Positions 1 through 10,274 of a stretch of 64,000 nucleotides of DNA are shown here, in pieces. The DNA is from Alphaproteobacteria bacterium. Lineage in GTDB: Bacteria; Myxococcota_A; UBA796; UBA2385. The DNA is taken from contig JACKEY010000005.1 of the NCBI GenBank assembly GCA_020632755.1, forward strand, positions 62,001 to 126,000, given 5' to 3'. The notes under the pieces are model-generated. The model did not search any database, had not been told where the DNA came from, and saw only the letters and a list, made by a program, of their open reading frames with translations. The number at the start of each line of letters is the position of its first letter. The stretch's first letter is position 1. Made by a program: the position numbers and the translations under genes.

Positions 1-510
1 GTCGAGCCCGGTCAGCACGAAGGCGCCGTCGGCGTCGGTGGTCGCGCTGCGCGACAGGCTGGCCTGGTCGGCCTCGGTGCCGACGGCGGTCAGCACGGCG
101 CCGACTACGGGCTGGCCACCCTGGTCCACGACCACGCCGGTCAGGGTGGCGCCGCCCGTCAGCGCGACGTCCAGCCCGTCGATGGCATCGGCCTCGGCCA
201 CCACGATCGGCTCGCCGCTGCAGAAGTCCCGGGTGGCCGGGTAGTACCGGGGCACCCGATCGTCGGTGTCGGCGGGCAACACCCGCAGTCGCCAGGGGCC
301 CGCCGGGAGGTCCTGGATCCGCCAGTCCCCCGCGGCGTCGGTCTCGACGTAGACGTAGTCGAGTCGCTGATCGTAGGCGACGACCAGCGCGCCCGACAGG
401 CCGTCGCCCTCGGGGCTGGCCTGGACCCGGCCGGACAGCTCGGCCCCCGCGGCCGGAAGCGAGCCGAGCGAGACCATCATCAGGGCGGTGAGGCGCAGCG
501 CACGGGGCAC
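1..510 (-). CDS. Exported protein with carboxypeptidase-regulatory-like repeats (C-terminus outside window)
   Basis: The frame runs leftward off the window edge, so only the first 170 residues are present. The start is GTG at 510, preceded by a GGAG about 7 bases upstream. Residues 1-23 form a signal peptide ending near PAAGA. Two Ig-like/transthyretin-like segments of the carboxypeptidase regulatory type follow, recognisable by 'LSGRV', 'DAAGDWRIQDLPAG' and 'TLTGVVVDQGGQPVVGA...DADGAFVLTGL'. Such domains usually sit in secreted or outer-membrane proteins and mediate binding or folding. No catalytic domain is visible in this part. Function beyond export is unknown. Confidence 0.75.
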   Translation of the reverse strand, partial: MPRALRLTALMMVSLGSLPAAGAELSGRVQASPEGDGLSGALVVAYDQRLDYVYVETDAAGDWRIQDLPAGPWRLRVLPADTDDRVPRYYPATRDFCSGEPIVVAEADAIDGLDVALTGGATLTGVVVDQGGQPVVGAVLTAVGTEADQASLSRSATTDADGAFVLTGLD

Positions 511-538
511 CGGAGCACTCCGGGAGGGGGGAGGGGAG

Positions 539-1627
539 TCAGTGCGACAGCACCTGCACCATGCACCGTACCGCGCCTTCGACCCGTCGGGGGCCGTCGC
601 CTTCGGTCGCCTCGAGGCCCGCGAGGCCGATGGCGGGCAGGCCGAGGCGTGTGGCCCGGGTCGCCCCGGTCCAGCCGCGCTGCAGGGGGAGGCCGGACTC
701 CTGCAGCGCCGCGAGCAGGGTGGGGGGCGCCCGGCGCGGCACGGCGGTGCCGTCGCGCGCGATGGCGGCGAGGGGATGGGCCCCCGCTTCGAGGCAGAGG
801 AGGGCCGTCCGGTCGCGTCGCAGGGCGAGGCGCTTGTCGGCCAGCAGGTGCTCGAGCTCGTCGTGCCAGGGGGCCCCGAGCGAGCCGGCCGCCACCAGCA
901 CCCGCGTGTCGTTGCCGGTCCAGGCACGCAGGCGCGGGGCGACCGCGGCGAGCAGGTCCGCGGGAGCGGCCCCGGGCGGGGGGAGGCGACCGGCGCGACC
1001 GACCGCCAGCACCAGCCCGGCCACCAGGCAGATCGAGGCCCCGGCGACCAGCACGACGATGCGGCCGACGTCGGGATGGGCGCCGTGCAGCAGGACCCCC
1101 ACGACCCCGGCCACGGTGCCCGCCAGGGCGGCACCGAGCGCCACCTGGACCAGTCCCGTCCGGGCCCCGGGACCCGACCGCGCAGGGTTCGCCGAGGCCC
1201 ACACGACCAGGGTCGGCGCGTCCGGCCCCGAGCCCGGCGCCACCTCGGCCGCGACGGCCCAGCCCGCCCGGCGGGGAATCAGGCGACGCAGCCAGCTCTG
1301 GCGGCCCTGCAGGTCGAGCAACACGGCCCCCAGCACGGCGAGGCACAGGGCGATGCCCGGAAGTGGTCGCAGGAGGCCCACCCCCAGCGCGGCCACCATG
1401 GCCAGGGCGTAGGCGAGCACGGGCGCCCGGCTTCCGGCGTGGCCCACGGCGGGCACGAACCAGGTCGGGGCTCCGGTGGCGTGCAGGCGACGGCCCAGCT
1501 CTTCGATGCGACGCTGCTCGGTGGAGGGCGTCGGGTCGGTCCGGCGGGGCATGCGGGGGCTCGGTCCTGCGGGAAGGTCGGGGGCCTCTCGGGGGGCCCC
1601 GACCGGGGGCGCCAGGTCGGGCGGCAC
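539..1627 (-). CDS. Multi-pass membrane protein, possible degenerate M28-peptidase-like protein
   Basis: The product has 362 residues from a GTG start; an ATG at 1552 is an alternative. Hydrophobic segments near residues 68-105 and 160-210 predict about four membrane helices. The order of segments resembles membrane-embedded M28-like peptidases: a 'VVWASANPARSG' segment where M28 members have an AHxDTARxG motif, and 'DRTALLCLEAGAHPLAAIARDG' like the later M28 region. The metal-binding His and Asp are absent, so if the relationship is real the protein is inactive as a peptidase. The match is by eye and moderate. It is divergent from the neighbouring subtilase-like gene. Confidence 0.6.
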   Translation of the reverse strand: MPPDLAPPVGAPREAPDLPAGPSPRMPRRTDPTPSTEQRRIEELGRRLHATGAPTWFVPAVGHAGSRAPVLAYALAMVAALGVGLLRPLPGIALCLAVLGAVLLDLQGRQSWLRRLIPRRAGWAVAAEVAPGSGPDAPTLVVWASANPARSGPGARTGLVQVALGAALAGTVAGVVGVLLHGAHPDVGRIVVLVAGASICLVAGLVLAVGRAGRLPPPGAAPADLLAAVAPRLRAWTGNDTRVLVAAGSLGAPWHDELEHLLADKRLALRRDRTALLCLEAGAHPLAAIARDGTAVPRRAPPTLLAALQESGLPLQRGWTGATRATRLGLPAIGLAGLEATEGDGPRRVEGAVRCMVQVLSH

Positions 1628-1791
1628 GGCTGCAACATACTCCGACAGGCCCCCCCCGTCTTCGGGTCGTCACGTGCTTGCCCGCGCACGCGGCAAGCCG
1701 TATGGTCCCGACGTCATGCGGCGCGTGCCGGGCAGCGGTCACGCGATCGCGCGCCGGGCGCGCCGGCGCAGGCCACAGCAGACAGCAGGAC

Positions 1792-2556
1792 ATGCGGATG
1801 CGATATCGCGGGCGTGAATACACCGGAAAGGGCGTCACCATCGCTGTCGTCGACAGCGGCATCGATGCGTCCGATCCCCGGCTGGAGGGCGTCTCGGTCG
1901 AAGGCTGGAGCATCCAGCTGGGCGCCACGGCGCACGCCATGCTCGGGGCCGACTTCACCGACGAGAACGGCCACGGCACCGCGATGGCCGCCGCCATCGC
2001 CCGCATCGCGCCAGACGCGAAGCTGCTGGGCGTCAAGATCATGGACGCCCGGCTGCGCACCAGCGCCGACCTGATGGCGGCGGGCATCGAGACCGCCTTT
2101 CGCGCCGGCGCGAACGTCATCAGCCTGTCCCTGGGCACGCCGAACATGGGCAAGGCGCTGCTGCTGCGCGACTGCTGCGCGCTCGCGGTCGAGAACGACG
2201 CCGTCGTCCTGGCGGCGGCCCATCCCAAGGGCGAGCGGGCCTACCCCGCCGACCTGCCGGAGACGGTGGGCGTCGCGACCCACCCCGACTGCCCGCTGGA
2301 CAAGGTCTACTACTTCGCGCCCCATCGGTTCCCGCGGACCGTCTGGCGCAACCTGACCGGCAAGTTCCTGACCCACGGCTATGCCTGGAACGGCGACGAG
2401 CGCGGCTCCTTCAAGGGCAGCGGCATCGCGACGGCCTACATGGCCGGTCGCACCGCCTGCATGCGTGAAGCGCTGGCCGGAGAGAGCGCCCAGGGGGTCA
2501 TCGAGGCCCTCCGGAATTCGTCGCTCACTCCGGTTCCCGAGATCGGCTACGCGTAG
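1792..2556 (+). CDS. Subtilisin-like (S8) family protein lacking the catalytic serine
   Basis: The 254-residue protein is essentially a bare subtilase domain. Asp21 ('VVDSGID') and His61 ('NGHGTAMA') of the triad are in place. The serine block reads G209-S210-G211-I-A-T-A-Y-M-A-G, which aligns without gaps to GTSMATPHVAG and puts Gly211 at the nucleophile position. The oxyanion asparagine region (usually AAGN) reads 'AAAHPKG'. No signal peptide is visible, so it is probably cytoplasmic. ATG at 1792 is chosen because the conserved domain starts just after it, although the frame is open further upstream. The FadL-like gene begins 3 bases after its stop, suggesting an operon. It may be a pseudoprotease or binding protein. 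Confidence 0.75.
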   Translation: MRMRYRGREYTGKGVTIAVVDSGIDASDPRLEGVSVEGWSIQLGATAHAMLGADFTDENGHGTAMAAAIARIAPDAKLLGVKIMDARLRTSADLMAAGIETAFRAGANVISLSLGTPNMGKALLLRDCCALAVENDAVVLAAAHPKGERAYPADLPETVGVATHPDCPLDKVYYFAPHRFPRTVWRNLTGKFLTHGYAWNGDERGSFKGSGIATAYMAGRTACMREALAGESAQGVIEALRNSSLTPVPEIGYA

Positions 2557-2559
2557 GCG

Positions 2560-4017
2560 GTGCTGCTCGCCCTCCTGACCACCGGCTTCGCGTGGGCGGG
2601 TCCCGTCGACCTCGTCGGCTTCGGCTCGCCCGCCATCGGCCGGGGCGGTGGCGGCGTGGCGCTGGTGGACGGCGCACAGACCGTCTTCCGCAACCCCGCG
2701 ACCCTGCAGGACATGCAGTCGTCGCAGCTCGCGGTCGGCTTCCACCTGATGCGGGGCTCGTTCGACCCGGTCCAGGACCTGTGGTGGGACACCAACCAGG
2801 ACGGGCGCGTCGACGACAGCGACGCTCCGCTGTCGGTCCCCGTCGACATGGAGTCCGCCGACGCCGTCTGGGTCTCGCTGGGCCGACCGATCGGCGGCCG
2901 GTTCGGCATCGGCTTCAACGGCGTCCTCCCCGTGCGGCGCCTCCTCCGCATCGAGACCTTCGAGCCTTCCCTCCCCGAGTACTTCCTCCTCGCCAACCAG
3001 GCCCAGCGCTTCGACATGGCGCTCGGCTTCGGCTGGGAGCAGCTGCCGGGCATCAGCGTCGGCGGGGGCGTCCAGCTCATCTCGCGCGCCCGCCTGACGA
3101 TGAACACGACCCTGGACGTGACGGTGCGGGCGGCCGACGACGGGGACACCGACGTCGGCACCCTGGTCACCGACCTGCAGCTGGACCCCCACGCCATGAC
3201 GCTGGACATCGTGCCCGGACTGGCGCCGATGGCCAGCCTGTACTGGGACGCCGGGGCACTGGTCCCCGCGCTGCAGGGCCTGACCGCTGGGTTCTGCTGG
3301 CGCGGCTCGACCGGCCTGCCGGTGGATGTCGCGGTGGACGTCCAGGCCAACATCCTGGCCGACGACCTGGGCGAGCTCGACCCCGTGGGGATCACCGCCC
3401 TGGTGCCGCTGCGGTTCGAGTTCTTCGACCACTACGTGCCCACGCGGGTCGACGCCGGGCTCGCCTGGACCACGCCCGACGTCTTCCGTGTGTACGCCGA
3501 CCTGCGGCGCACCTGGTGGGCGCCCATGCAGGTGTCCGTCGGACACGTCGTCGACACCGAGGTGCAGAGCCAGCTGCTGGCGCTGCCGGACCCGGTCGTC
3601 ACCGACGGAAACGACCTGGACGTCGTCATCGGCAACACCTGGTCGGTGCGTGCCGGCGGCGAGGTGCGGCTCCCCGCGTGGGAGCCCGGCGGCGAGGTCG
3701 GACGGCTGCAGGGCATCATCCGCGCCGGTGCTGGCTTCGAGCCGACGCCGCTCCGCGGGCAGCGCGCCAACACCGCCCTGCTGGACAGCGACCGGCTGAT
3801 CCTGGCGGGCGGGCTCGGCATCGAACACGGCGATCCCTTCGGGTTGATCTCCGGCCCCGTCTCCTGGGACGTGCACACCCAGGTCCACATGCTGGGCCAG
3901 GGCTCGCTGGCCGTCGACACCACCCCCTACCGACCCGGCGCCCCCGTCGACGGTCGCCCCCTGCCCATCGGCGGCACGGTGTGGGCGGCCGGACTGCAGT
4001 GGGCCATCGACTACTGA
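2560..4017 (+). CDS. FadL/OMPP1/TodX-family outer-membrane transport protein
   Basis: The 485-residue product starts at GTG 2560, with a short signal peptide ending at 'FAWA'. The segment directly after it, 'PAIGRGGGGVALVDGAQTVFRNPATL', split by residues 20-45, is the characteristic N-terminus of the FadL/OMPP1 family, where an Asn-Pro-Ala motif begins the hatch domain. The rest alternates short hydrophobic strands, as expected for a beta-barrel. The family imports hydrophobic compounds such as long-chain fatty acids. It follows the subtilase-like gene by 3 bases and precedes the MmgE/PrpD gene by 12, so the three are probably co-transcribed. The substrate cannot be told from sequence. Confidence 0.8.
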   Translation: MLLALLTTGFAWAGPVDLVGFGSPAIGRGGGGVALVDGAQTVFRNPATLQDMQSSQLAVGFHLMRGSFDPVQDLWWDTNQDGRVDDSDAPLSVPVDMESADAVWVSLGRPIGGRFGIGFNGVLPVRRLLRIETFEPSLPEYFLLANQAQRFDMALGFGWEQLPGISVGGGVQLISRARLTMNTTLDVTVRAADDGDTDVGTLVTDLQLDPHAMTLDIVPGLAPMASLYWDAGALVPALQGLTAGFCWRGSTGLPVDVAVDVQANILADDLGELDPVGITALVPLRFEFFDHYVPTRVDAGLAWTTPDVFRVYADLRRTWWAPMQVSVGHVVDTEVQSQLLALPDPVVTDGNDLDVVIGNTWSVRAGGEVRLPAWEPGGEVGRLQGIIRAGAGFEPTPLRGQRANTALLDSDRLILAGGLGIEHGDPFGLISGPVSWDVHTQVHMLGQGSLAVDTTPYRPGAPVDGRPLPIGGTVWAAGLQWAIDY

Positions 4018-4029
4018 GAGGACTCCGCG

Positions 4030-5586
4030 ATGAGCATCGTGACGGAACTGGCCCGCTGGGCCCATGACCTGAGCGTGGACGATGTCCCGTCGCGGGTCCT
4101 CGAGCGGGTACGCCTGCAGCACCTGCACGCCGCGGCCAACGTGCGGGCGGTCGCCGATCGCGAGCAGGCCGCGTCTTTCGCTGCGTCGCTGGACAGCGTG
4201 GCGCGGAACCGCAAGACCGCAGCTCCCACCGTGCTCGGCGGCAGCGTCGACCGGCGCGGGGCCGCCCGCCTGCACGCCGCGCTGGGCACCTGGCTGCACC
4301 GGCATGGCTGGCTGCTCGGCGGCGAGGTGTCGATGGCCGCCACGACGGCGGCCTGGGCCTGCGCCCGGGGCCACCGGCTGGACGAGCTGCTCGTCGCCAC
4401 CGTGGCCGCCAACGAGGTCGCGGGCCGGCTCGGCCTGTCGCTGTTCCTGCACCCCTCGCCGGAAGAGACCTGGGGGCATGTGCAGGCGGTGGGCGCGACC
4501 GTCGCCGCGGGGCGGCTGCTCGGGCTGGACGCCCAGCAGCTGGCCCACGCCCTGGCCCTCACGCTCTGCACCGAGATCGCCGCGCCCCACCGGGCGCGGT
4601 TCGGTGGGGACGGAGGCCGGCTGGCCATCGGCGCCGCCCCTGTCGCGGCGGCCTTCGACGCGGTCGCGCTCGCGGCGGCCGGCATGCGCGGGCCGCTCGA
4701 CATCCTCGATGCACCCGGCGGACCGCTCGAAGACACCCCGGTCCCGCTGCGCGCCGCCTTCGGGGGCCGGGGGCAGGCCTGGCTCTCGACCACGCTCGCC
4801 TACCCGCAGTCCCCGGCGCCGCGGGGCGTGCAGGCCGCCGTGCAGGCGGTGGGCGAGATCCTCGACCGCCACGTGAAAGCCGCCGACAAGCGCCTTCGCG
4901 TCGCCCAGGTCGATCGCATCGAGGTCGCGCTGTGTGCCGACGGCATGCGCTCGGCGCGCCACGAGCGGCTGTCGGCCTGGGACGCCGAGGCGCTGCACTC
5001 CGATCTGCCGCGCCTGCTGGGGCTGTTGGTGTCGAACCACGACATCCGGCCGAGCGCCCTGCGCGACGAGCTGGTCCTGGCCCAGGCCGAGGAGATCAGC
5101 ATCGTCGCCGGCCGCGTGTCGCTCGAGCACAGCTGGCGCCGCACCGCCACCGCGACGCTCCAGTTCTTCGACGTGATGGCCCCGGTCTTCGCCGGCATCC
5201 AGAAGGCCGAGCTCGCGGCCGCCTTCACGGCGCGGGTGGGCCAGGGGGGCGGCGGGGTGCCCGAGCTCAAGGATCTGCCGCTCGTGGCGCAGCTGCGGCC
5301 CGCCGCGCTCGCCGATCGGTTCCGGTACCAGAGTGGCGACCTGGCCGACGTGCGACTGGAAGAGCTGCAGTTCGGCCTGGGCGCCGACGTGCGGCTGTAC
5401 ACGACCCGCGGCGGTTGCTGGCGGGCCAGCCGCGACATCCCCGCCGGCAGCCCCGGCTGGCCCTGGGACGACACCGTCGCCTGGGTGCTCGACGCCTGGG
5501 GGGACCGCGACCGTGCAGCGGCACTGCTCGCCCACGACGGCGGGGACGACGCCGACGGCTGGGCAGCGGCCCTGCTGGGGCGCTGA
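4030..5586 (+). CDS. MmgE/PrpD family protein (2-methylcitrate dehydratase-like)
   Basis: The 518-residue protein starts at ATG 4030 behind a GAGAGGA element. Its N-terminal half is the helical MmgE/PrpD domain ('LARWAHDLSVDDVP', 'VLGGSVDRRGAARLHAALG', 'ATVAANEVAGRLG', 'ETWGHVQAVGATVAAGRLLGL'). The family includes 2-methylcitrate dehydratase of propionate catabolism, cis-aconitate decarboxylase and iminodisuccinate epimerase. No prpB or prpC lies nearby, so the methylcitrate assignment is not supported by context. The C-terminal third is less conserved. It appears to be the last gene of the unit that begins with the subtilase-like gene. Confidence 0.8.
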   Translation: MSIVTELARWAHDLSVDDVPSRVLERVRLQHLHAAANVRAVADREQAASFAASLDSVARNRKTAAPTVLGGSVDRRGAARLHAALGTWLHRHGWLLGGEVSMAATTAAWACARGHRLDELLVATVAANEVAGRLGLSLFLHPSPEETWGHVQAVGATVAAGRLLGLDAQQLAHALALTLCTEIAAPHRARFGGDGGRLAIGAAPVAAAFDAVALAAAGMRGPLDILDAPGGPLEDTPVPLRAAFGGRGQAWLSTTLAYPQSPAPRGVQAAVQAVGEILDRHVKAADKRLRVAQVDRIEVALCADGMRSARHERLSAWDAEALHSDLPRLLGLLVSNHDIRPSALRDELVLAQAEEISIVAGRVSLEHSWRRTATATLQFFDVMAPVFAGIQKAELAAAFTARVGQGGGGVPELKDLPLVAQLRPAALADRFRYQSGDLADVRLEELQFGLGADVRLYTTRGGCWRASRDIPAGSPGWPWDDTVAWVLDAWGDRDRAAALLAHDGGDDADGWAAALLGR

Positions 5587-5607
5587 GCGGGGCGCTGCCC
5601 CGGCGGG

Positions 5608-6159
5608 TCAGGGCGACGAGGAGAAGAAGCTCTCTTCGACGGCGTCGAAGCCGGTGTCGGCCACCGCGGGGACCGGTGCAGCGTCGTCGGCGTCCGTCGA
5701 GATGAGCTCGACGGACTCGGCGTCTTCGAGCTCGTCCACCAGAGGGGCCGAGGGGGTGGCGACGCCGACCGCCGCCGGATCGGTCAGGTCTTCCTGGTCG
5801 AGGCGGGCTTCACCGGAGGTGGGGGCGGCGTCCTTGGTCGCGGCCTTGGCGGACCCCTTGGTCGCGGCCTTGGGCGTGGCGGCAGCCTTGGCGGCGCCGG
5901 CCTTGGCGGGGGCGGGCGCAGCGGCCGCGGCGGGGGCGGGCTCGCCTTCCCGCGGCGTGATCACGAAGCGCTTCTCGAGCACCTTGGCGGTGCGGAAGGC
6001 GGTGACCGCGTCCAGCTGGGCTTCGGTGACGAGCGCCCGCGCGAGCTTGTAGCCGTCGAGGGACACGAGCTCGGCGCCGCAGACGGGGCAGGCGTTGCGC
6101 TCGATGGCGAAGCGGTAGTCGCCGGGGACGCGATGGCCGTACAGGCAGCGGTGATCCAT
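5608..6159 (-). CDS. Small protein with N-terminal zinc-ribbon-like motif and Ala/Lys-rich linker
   Basis: The 183-residue protein starts at ATG 6159 after a good AAAGGAG site. Cys5, His9, Cys24 and Cys27 ('CPVCGAEL') suggest a single zinc-binding knuckle in the first 30 residues. Residues 30-70 look like a compact helical domain. After that comes a long Ala/Lys/Pro-rich stretch (about 75-115) and an acidic C-terminus. No enzyme motif was recognised. It converges on the MmgE/PrpD gene and lies just downstream of a lipoprotein gene on the same strand. Function unknown. Confidence 0.7.
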   Translation of the reverse strand: MDHRCLYGHRVPGDYRFAIERNACPVCGAELVSLDGYKLARALVTEAQLDAVTAFRTAKVLEKRFVITPREGEPAPAAAAAPAPAKAGAAKAAATPKAATKGSAKAATKDAAPTSGEARLDQEDLTDPAAVGVATPSAPLVDELEDAESVELISTDADDAAPVPAVADTGFDAVEESFFSSSP

Positions 6160-6194
6160 GGGGGCTCCTTTGGAGGCGAGGGGAGGAGTCCGGC

Positions 6195-7028
6195 CTACTC
6201 GAGCTGGAGCTCGACGTCGTAGGTCACGAGGAAGTACCCCGAAGAGTCCTCGTAGCTCTCGAAGTGACTGGCATATCCCGCCTCCGCGTAGAACGGCGCG
6301 GCCATGTCGAACATCCACCAGTCCGCGGCGAAGCCGCCGGGCGCCTGCGTCGTGTCCGCGAACCACTCCTCCCAGGTGGCGGCGTCGCCGCTGAACACCA
6401 GCCCGACGATCGCCTCGTTCGTGCTGGGCGAGTACCACGGGAAGCCGCCCGCCAGCACGTCGTGGTTCGTGCAGGTGGACTCCCGGGTGTAGGACCCGTC
6501 GAACCACAGGGTGCTGCCTTCGCCGTCGATGCGGTCGCCTTCTCCCGCGTAGCGCAGCGAGCAGTCCTCGAAGCCGCTGACCGGGTTGAAGTACCAGTCC
6601 ACCTGCATGGTGAGGGTGTAGTGGGTCCAGTCCTGCAGCTCGTCGACCACCGACCCGTCGTCGCCGCCACTGTCGGTGCCTCCGCCGTCCGAGCCTCCTC
6701 CGTCCGAGCCTCCTCCGTCGGTGCCGCCTCCGTCGGAGCCGCCTCCGTCCGAGCCGCCTCCGTCGGTGCCTCCTCCGTCGGTGCCTCCCCCGTCGCCGCC
6801 GCCATCGACCGCCCCGTCGCCCTGGCAGTCGGGACTGCCCCAGCAGCCCTGGTCGTCGCAGTCGAAGTAGCCGTCCTGGTTGTTGTCGGCGCCGTCGCTG
6901 CACTCGCCGGCCTCGTCGCCCTCCACGTCCTTCGAGAAGAGCCCGCAGGCCGGCAGCGCGGCGAGCAGCAGGGCGAGGGGGAGTCGGGGGTGGCGCCGCT
7001 GCGGCGTCGTGACGGTGGACCGGGACAT
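6195..7028 (-). CDS. Lipoprotein with (GGG[S/T]D)n linker and Cys/Asp-rich motif
   Basis: The 277-residue protein starts at ATG 7028 behind GAGGAGG. It has a positively charged n-region and a lipobox LPAC, so it is probably lipid-anchored. Directly after comes 'CSDGADNNQDGYFDCDDQGC', a Cys/Asp/Asn motif common in myxobacterial surface proteins and possibly calcium-binding. A low-complexity spacer of Gly-Gly-Gly-Ser/Thr-Asp units follows, then a roughly 160-residue globular domain rich in Trp and Tyr with several cysteines. No enzymatic motif was recognised. The layout (lipobox, flexible acidic linker, globular domain) matches the lipoproteins near 23.7-25.8 kb. Confidence 0.78.
   Translation of the reverse strand: MSRSTVTTPQRRHPRLPLALLLAALPACGLFSKDVEGDEAGECSDGADNNQDGYFDCDDQGCWGSPDCQGDGAVDGGGDGGGTDGGGTDGGGSDGGGSDGGGTDGGGSDGGGSDGGGTDSGGDDGSVVDELQDWTHYTLTMQVDWYFNPVSGFEDCSLRYAGEGDRIDGEGSTLWFDGSYTRESTCTNHDVLAGGFPWYSPSTNEAIVGLVFSGDAATWEEWFADTTQAPGGFAADWWMFDMAAPFYAEAGYASHFESYEDSSGYFLVTYDVELQLE
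6672..6791. repeat. Eight tandem 15-bp coding repeats in the lipoprotein linker
   Basis: Eight consecutive 15-bp units, each beginning gtc and of the form gtc[g/c]g[t/a]gcc[t/g]cc[t/g/c]cc, encode the Gly-rich Ser/Thr-Asp linker on the minus strand. The units differ mostly at a few positions. The unit length is a multiple of three, so copy-number change would lengthen or shorten the linker without a frameshift. Confidence 0.85.
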
Positions 7029-7231
7029 CTGGCCTCCTCGGGAGCGACGCCACGAGGGTACCCGGCCCGCCGGGGTCCGCGTCGTCACCTTCTGCTTGCG
7101 CACCCCCGCCTGTCCCTCCGTGCTGTACCATGCGCCCCGACTTCGCATCGCCGTCGGCGCGGCGCCGCCGCGCGTCCGGCAGACCCCTGCAGCCCGGTTC
7201 CCGGGCGTCGCTCAATCCCGAGGAGGAACGG

Positions 7232-8959
<1,728 letters not shown>

Positions 8960-8988
8960 TCGGCCTGACAACTCCGGACAGCGCGCGC

Positions 8989-9025
8989 TTGCAGCAGCGC
9001 GCGTCCGCTGGGTAATCTGCTGCAA
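8989..9025 (+). promoter_or_regulatory. Candidate promoter within a 9-bp inverted repeat upstream of pilC
   Basis: TTGCAG (8989-8994) and TAATCT (9013-9018) are separated by 18 bases and lie 31 bases before the pilC start. The same stretch forms a perfect 9-bp inverted repeat, TTGCAGCAG (8989-8997) and CTGCTGCAA (9017-9025), with 19 bases between. A second hairpin-like GC repeat overlaps the left half. This suggests a separate, possibly regulated start for pilC, but a weak sigma-70 match in GC-rich DNA can be chance. Confidence 0.4.
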
Positions 9026-9048
9026 CCCTGGACCTGTCGGAGCAGAAC

Positions 9049-10266
9049 ATGGCCATGTACGCGTACGAGGGACGCACCTCGACCGGTGAGTCCCGCAAGG
9101 GCGAGATCGAAGCGCCCGACCAGGACGCTGCCCGCAAGCGCCTGCGCGCCATGCAGATCCAGCCCACCTCGCTGAAGGCCAAGGGCGGCGGCATGAAGGT
9201 CAGCGTGGCCATGCCGAACTTCCTCAAGCCCAAGGTCGGGACCAAGGACCTGGTCATCTTCACGCGCCAGTTCGCGACCATGATCGACAGCGGCCTGCCC
9301 CTGGTGCAGTGCCTGGACATCCAGTCCAAGCAGGCTCCGAACCCGACCTTCCGCGAAGAGCTCGCCGTCATCAAGGAACAGGTCGAGTCCGGTAGCACCT
9401 TCGCCGACGCGCTCAAGAAGTTCCCCGGCACCTTCGACGACCTGTTCCGCAACATGGTCGCGGCCGGCGAGGTCGGCGGCATCCTCGACACGATCCTCAA
9501 CCGCCTCGCGGCCTACCTCGAGAAGGCCGACAAGCTCCGCCGCCAGGTCAAGGGCGCCATGGCCTACCCGGTGGGCGTCAGCCTGGTCGCCGGCGCGGTC
9601 ACCTCGCTCCTGCTGCTCAAGGTCGTCCCGACCTTCGAGACCATGTTCGCCGAGATGGGCGCCGCGCTGCCGGCGCCGACGCAGTTCGTCGTCGACCTGT
9701 CGCGCTGGCTCCAGAACAACGTGCTGTTCGTCATCGTCGGCATCATCCTGATGATCGTCGGTGTCCGTCAGCTCTACAAGACCGAGCGCGGCAAGGTCGC
9801 CATCGACGGCTTCCTGCTCAAGATCCCGGTCTTCGGTGACCTGCTCAAGAAGGTCGCCGTCGCCCGGTTCACGCGGACGCTCGGCACGATGATCGCGTCC
9901 GGCGTGCCCATCCTCGAGGCCCTCGAGATCTGCGGCCGCACCGCCGGCAACCGGATCATCGAGAACGCGATCTCCAAGGTCCGCGACAGCATCGCCGAAG
10001 GCCGCACCATCGCCGAGCCGCTGTCCGAGACCGGCGTCTTCCCCGAGATGGTCTGCCAGATGATCGGCGTCGGCGAGGCGACGGGCGCCCTGGACGTCAT
10101 GCTCAGCAAGATCGCCGACTTCTACGAGGACGAGGTCGACCAGGCGGTCGAGACCGTCACCAGCCTGATGGAGCCGATGATCATGGTGGTCATGGGCATC
10201 ATCATCGGCGGCCTCGTCATCGCGATGTACCTGCCCATCTTCAGCATGGCGGGCAACATCAACTGA
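9049..10266 (+). CDS. pilC: Type IV pilus inner-membrane platform protein PilC
   Basis: The 405-residue protein has two tandem GspF/T2SSF domains, around residues 65-190 and 270-395. The first is recognisable by 'FTRQFATMIDSGLPLVQCLDI' (split motif) and the second by 'FTRTLGTMIASGVPILEALEI'. Membrane helices follow each domain, including the C-terminal 'IIIGGLVIAMYLPIF'. PilC is the platform on which PilB and the retraction ATPase act. The length is standard. The next gene, pilS, starts 8 bases after its stop. Confidence 0.96.
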   Translation: MAMYAYEGRTSTGESRKGEIEAPDQDAARKRLRAMQIQPTSLKAKGGGMKVSVAMPNFLKPKVGTKDLVIFTRQFATMIDSGLPLVQCLDIQSKQAPNPTFREELAVIKEQVESGSTFADALKKFPGTFDDLFRNMVAAGEVGGILDTILNRLAAYLEKADKLRRQVKGAMAYPVGVSLVAGAVTSLLLLKVVPTFETMFAEMGAALPAPTQFVVDLSRWLQNNVLFVIVGIILMIVGVRQLYKTERGKVAIDGFLLKIPVFGDLLKKVAVARFTRTLGTMIASGVPILEALEICGRTAGNRIIENAISKVRDSIAEGRTIAEPLSETGVFPEMVCQMIGVGEATGALDVMLSKIADFYEDEVDQAVETVTSLMEPMIMVVMGIIIGGLVIAMYLPIFSMAGNIN

Positions 10267-10274
10267 GGAGCGCG

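Noticed and set aside
649..1791. An upstream extension of the subtilase-like frame of more than 370 codons.
   Set aside because: It lies antisense to the membrane-protein gene, is Arg/Pro/Gly-rich, and the conserved subtilase domain begins only at ATG 1792.
7096..7131. A possible promoter before pilB (TTGCGC and TACCAT).
   Set aside because: The spacing of 24 bases is too long for a sigma-70 promoter and no alternative -35 was evident.
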